Assembly: GCF_001421565.1 (NCBI RefSeq) | Contig: NZ_LMKQ01000001.1 | Coordinates: forward strand, 2,978,935-3,042,934 | DNA: 64,000 nucleotides | From: Agromyces sp. Leaf222 | GTDB taxonomy: Bacteria > Actinomycetota > Actinomycetes > Actinomycetales > Microbacteriaceae | Direction: 5' to 3' | Shown: in pieces, positions 62,909 through 64,000 of the stretch | How the letters are laid out: each line of letters begins with the position of its first letter | Numbering within the stretch: the first letter of the stretch is position 1 | Position numbers and translations under genes: made by a program | Notes under the pieces: generated by a model | Database searches by the model: none | What the model saw: the letters and a program-made list of their open reading frames with translations, nothing else | Told to the model about the DNA's origin: nothing

Positions 62909-64000
62909 GTGATCACCGACCACGAGCAGACCGTCCACGGGGTGAGGGCGCTTCGCTGGGCTCCGAGCGGCCCCGCCGGCTCTTCCGTCCCGGCGAACTT
63001 CGGCGATCTCCTCGGTCCGATGATCCTCCGGCGCATCCTCGAAACGCGCCACGCCGATGCGCGGTTGGATCCGGTGCGCGGCCGACGCGTGCTGAGCGTC
63101 GGATCGGTGCTGCACCTCTCCGAGCCCGGCGACGTCGTCTGGGGCTCGGGCGTCAACGGCAAGATCGCCGATCAGCCACTGAACCCGTCGCTCGACGTGC
63201 GGGCCGTTCGGGGACCCCTCACGCGCGCCCTCCTCGCTGCACGCGGCATCGCCGCACCCGAGCTGTTCGGCGACCCTGCCCTGCTGATCGGTGCACTGTG
63301 GCCCGAGTTCACCGTGCCGCGGCCGACCCGGCGCGCGGTCGTCGCCGTGCCGAACCTGAACGAACTCGACCGCTTCGCGCCCGAGGTGACCCGCACGCCA
63401 CTCGGCGATCCGCTCGGGGTGATCGCCGACCTCGCGTCGACCGCGTTCGTGACCGGCACGTCACTGCACGCCCTGATCGTGGCGGATGCCCTCGGCATCC
63501 CTTCGCGACCGATCGCCCCCGTCGCAGAGGACGCGTTCAAGTACCTCGACCACTACGCCGGCACCGGCCGCGCCGACGTGCGATTCGCCCGATCGGTCGA
63601 GGAGGCGCTCGACCTCGGTCCGGTGCCCCTGCCCGAATGGGATGCCGCGGCCCTCATCGATGCGTTCCCGCTCGACGTCTGGACCGGCGATCCGGCGCCG
63701 GCTCCGGCCGGCCCGCGCACGTTCGTCGACCTGCGCGCCGACGCGTTCCAGCGCCGGCGCGACCTGCGTGCGCGCTTCGGCGCGGACGCGTCGCCCGAGG
63801 CATCCGCCGCGCTCGATCGACTCGATGAACTGGCGGACCGCGATCTGCCGTTCACCGGGCTCACTCGCGAGGAGTCTGCCACGGTCGCCGCCGACGCGGC
63901 ACGGTCGCGGCCGGCGCGACGCGAGCATGCGACCGGGCACCCCCGCGAGGATGCCCGGGACGAGGCATCCTCGCGATCCGGCGGCACCGCCGACGGTTCG
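62909..64000 (+). CDS. Polysaccharide pyruvyl transferase-like protein, 3' truncated
   Basis: An open frame runs to the window end (364 codons, no stop). It matches polysaccharide pyruvyl transferases: ANFGDLLGPMILRRIL near the start, VLSVGSVLHLSEPGDVVWGSGVNG, RAVRGPLTRALLAARGI, LFGDPALLIGALW and VTGTSLHALIVADALGIPS (the His-containing loop near residue 195). Such enzymes add ketal-linked pyruvate from phosphoenolpyruvate to wall or capsule sugars. The tail after about residue 300 is Arg/Asp/Ser-rich. GTG 62909 is used because ATG 62900 lies within the TAGGAT -10 box; ATG cannot be excluded. It opens a likely polysaccharide gene cluster beyond the window. Confidence 0.8.
   Translation, partial: MITDHEQTVHGVRALRWAPSGPAGSSVPANFGDLLGPMILRRILETRHADARLDPVRGRRVLSVGSVLHLSEPGDVVWGSGVNGKIADQPLNPSLDVRAVRGPLTRALLAARGIAAPELFGDPALLIGALWPEFTVPRPTRRAVVAVPNLNELDRFAPEVTRTPLGDPLGVIADLASTAFVTGTSLHALIVADALGIPSRPIAPVAEDAFKYLDHYAGTGRADVRFARSVEEALDLGPVPLPEWDAAALIDAFPLDVWTGDPAPAPAGPRTFVDLRADAFQRRRDLRARFGADASPEASAALDRLDELADRDLPFTGLTREESATVAADAARSRPARREHATGHPREDARDEASSRSGGTADGS

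Overview
The window is high-GC DNA (about 70% by eye) from a Gram-positive actinobacterium, most likely a Microbacteriaceae member such as Agromyces, Microbacterium or a relative. The evidence is two whiB genes, a fused Kgd-type 2-oxoglutarate decarboxylase, GuaB1, an RsrA-type anti-sigma gene beside its SigH-like factor, mtrA-mtrB-lpqB, and pdtaS. The order whiB1 - pdtaS, sigH - rsrA - aroA - rsgA, Rv3235-like - secA - hpf - comF - lpqB - mtrB - mtrA, ahcY, manB - DUF3499 - Rv3259-like - whiB2 follows the Mycobacterium tuberculosis block from about Rv3219 to Rv3260. Most of the window is therefore ancestral actinobacterial core, not an island. I see no rRNA, tRNA, CRISPR array, insertion sequence or prophage.

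Layout. 1-14.8 kb: a sensor-like protein with a LuxR-type regulator, an MFS exporter, a thiamine-binding protein and GT87 transferase, an amino-acid ABC importer, a divergent nnrD/HAD pair, an old yellow enzyme, a VOC protein, two CNNM/hemolysin-type membrane proteins and guaB1. 14.9-25.9 kb: kgd, an MMPL transporter, rsrA/sigH, aroA, rsgA, bcp and a small membrane protein. 26-31.7 kb: whiB1, pdtaS, a CpaE-like ATPase with a SAF-domain partner, a small HTH protein and two conserved proteins. 31.8-40.6 kb: secA, hpf, a ComF-type gene, lpqB, mtrB and mtrA. 40.7-49.5 kb: a membrane/AAA cluster (proline-rich membrane protein, DUF4129, DUF4350, MoxR, DUF58, aquaporin, SpoIIM, RDD). 49.5-60.2 kb: ahcY, a lipoprotein, manB, DUF3499, an Rv3259-like gene, DUF5719, a large GT2 transferase, whiB2 and galE. 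60.2-64 kb: a 46-residue membrane peptide, a GlxA/AraC regulator, a GT2 transferase and the start of a pyruvyl-transferase gene cut by the window edge.

How it fits together. Envelope and secretion dominate: SecA with its ribosome-hibernation neighbour, MtrAB-LpqB wall control, ManB and GalE sugar supply, and several glycosyltransferases. Redox and stress control (SigH-RsrA, WhiB1, WhiB2, Bcp) sits among them. Most genes are tightly packed, many with ATGA or GTGA overlaps.

DNA-level signals stand out more than any single gene. (1) About twenty genes have a TANNNT-like -10 box 5-9 nt before the start codon with no room for a leader, the layout of leaderless mRNAs. At two divergent pairs the opposite -10 boxes physically overlap. 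(2) The word GGATGCC/GGCATCC, often extended to GGATGCCGC, occurs roughly 70 times on both strands and in different reading frames, far above what composition predicts, and inverted pairs form several terminators. (3) Three minus-strand genes end in short tandem repeats (16, 19 and 29 bp) that copy the stop codon into other frames. No stretch longer than 300 bases lacks a gene.
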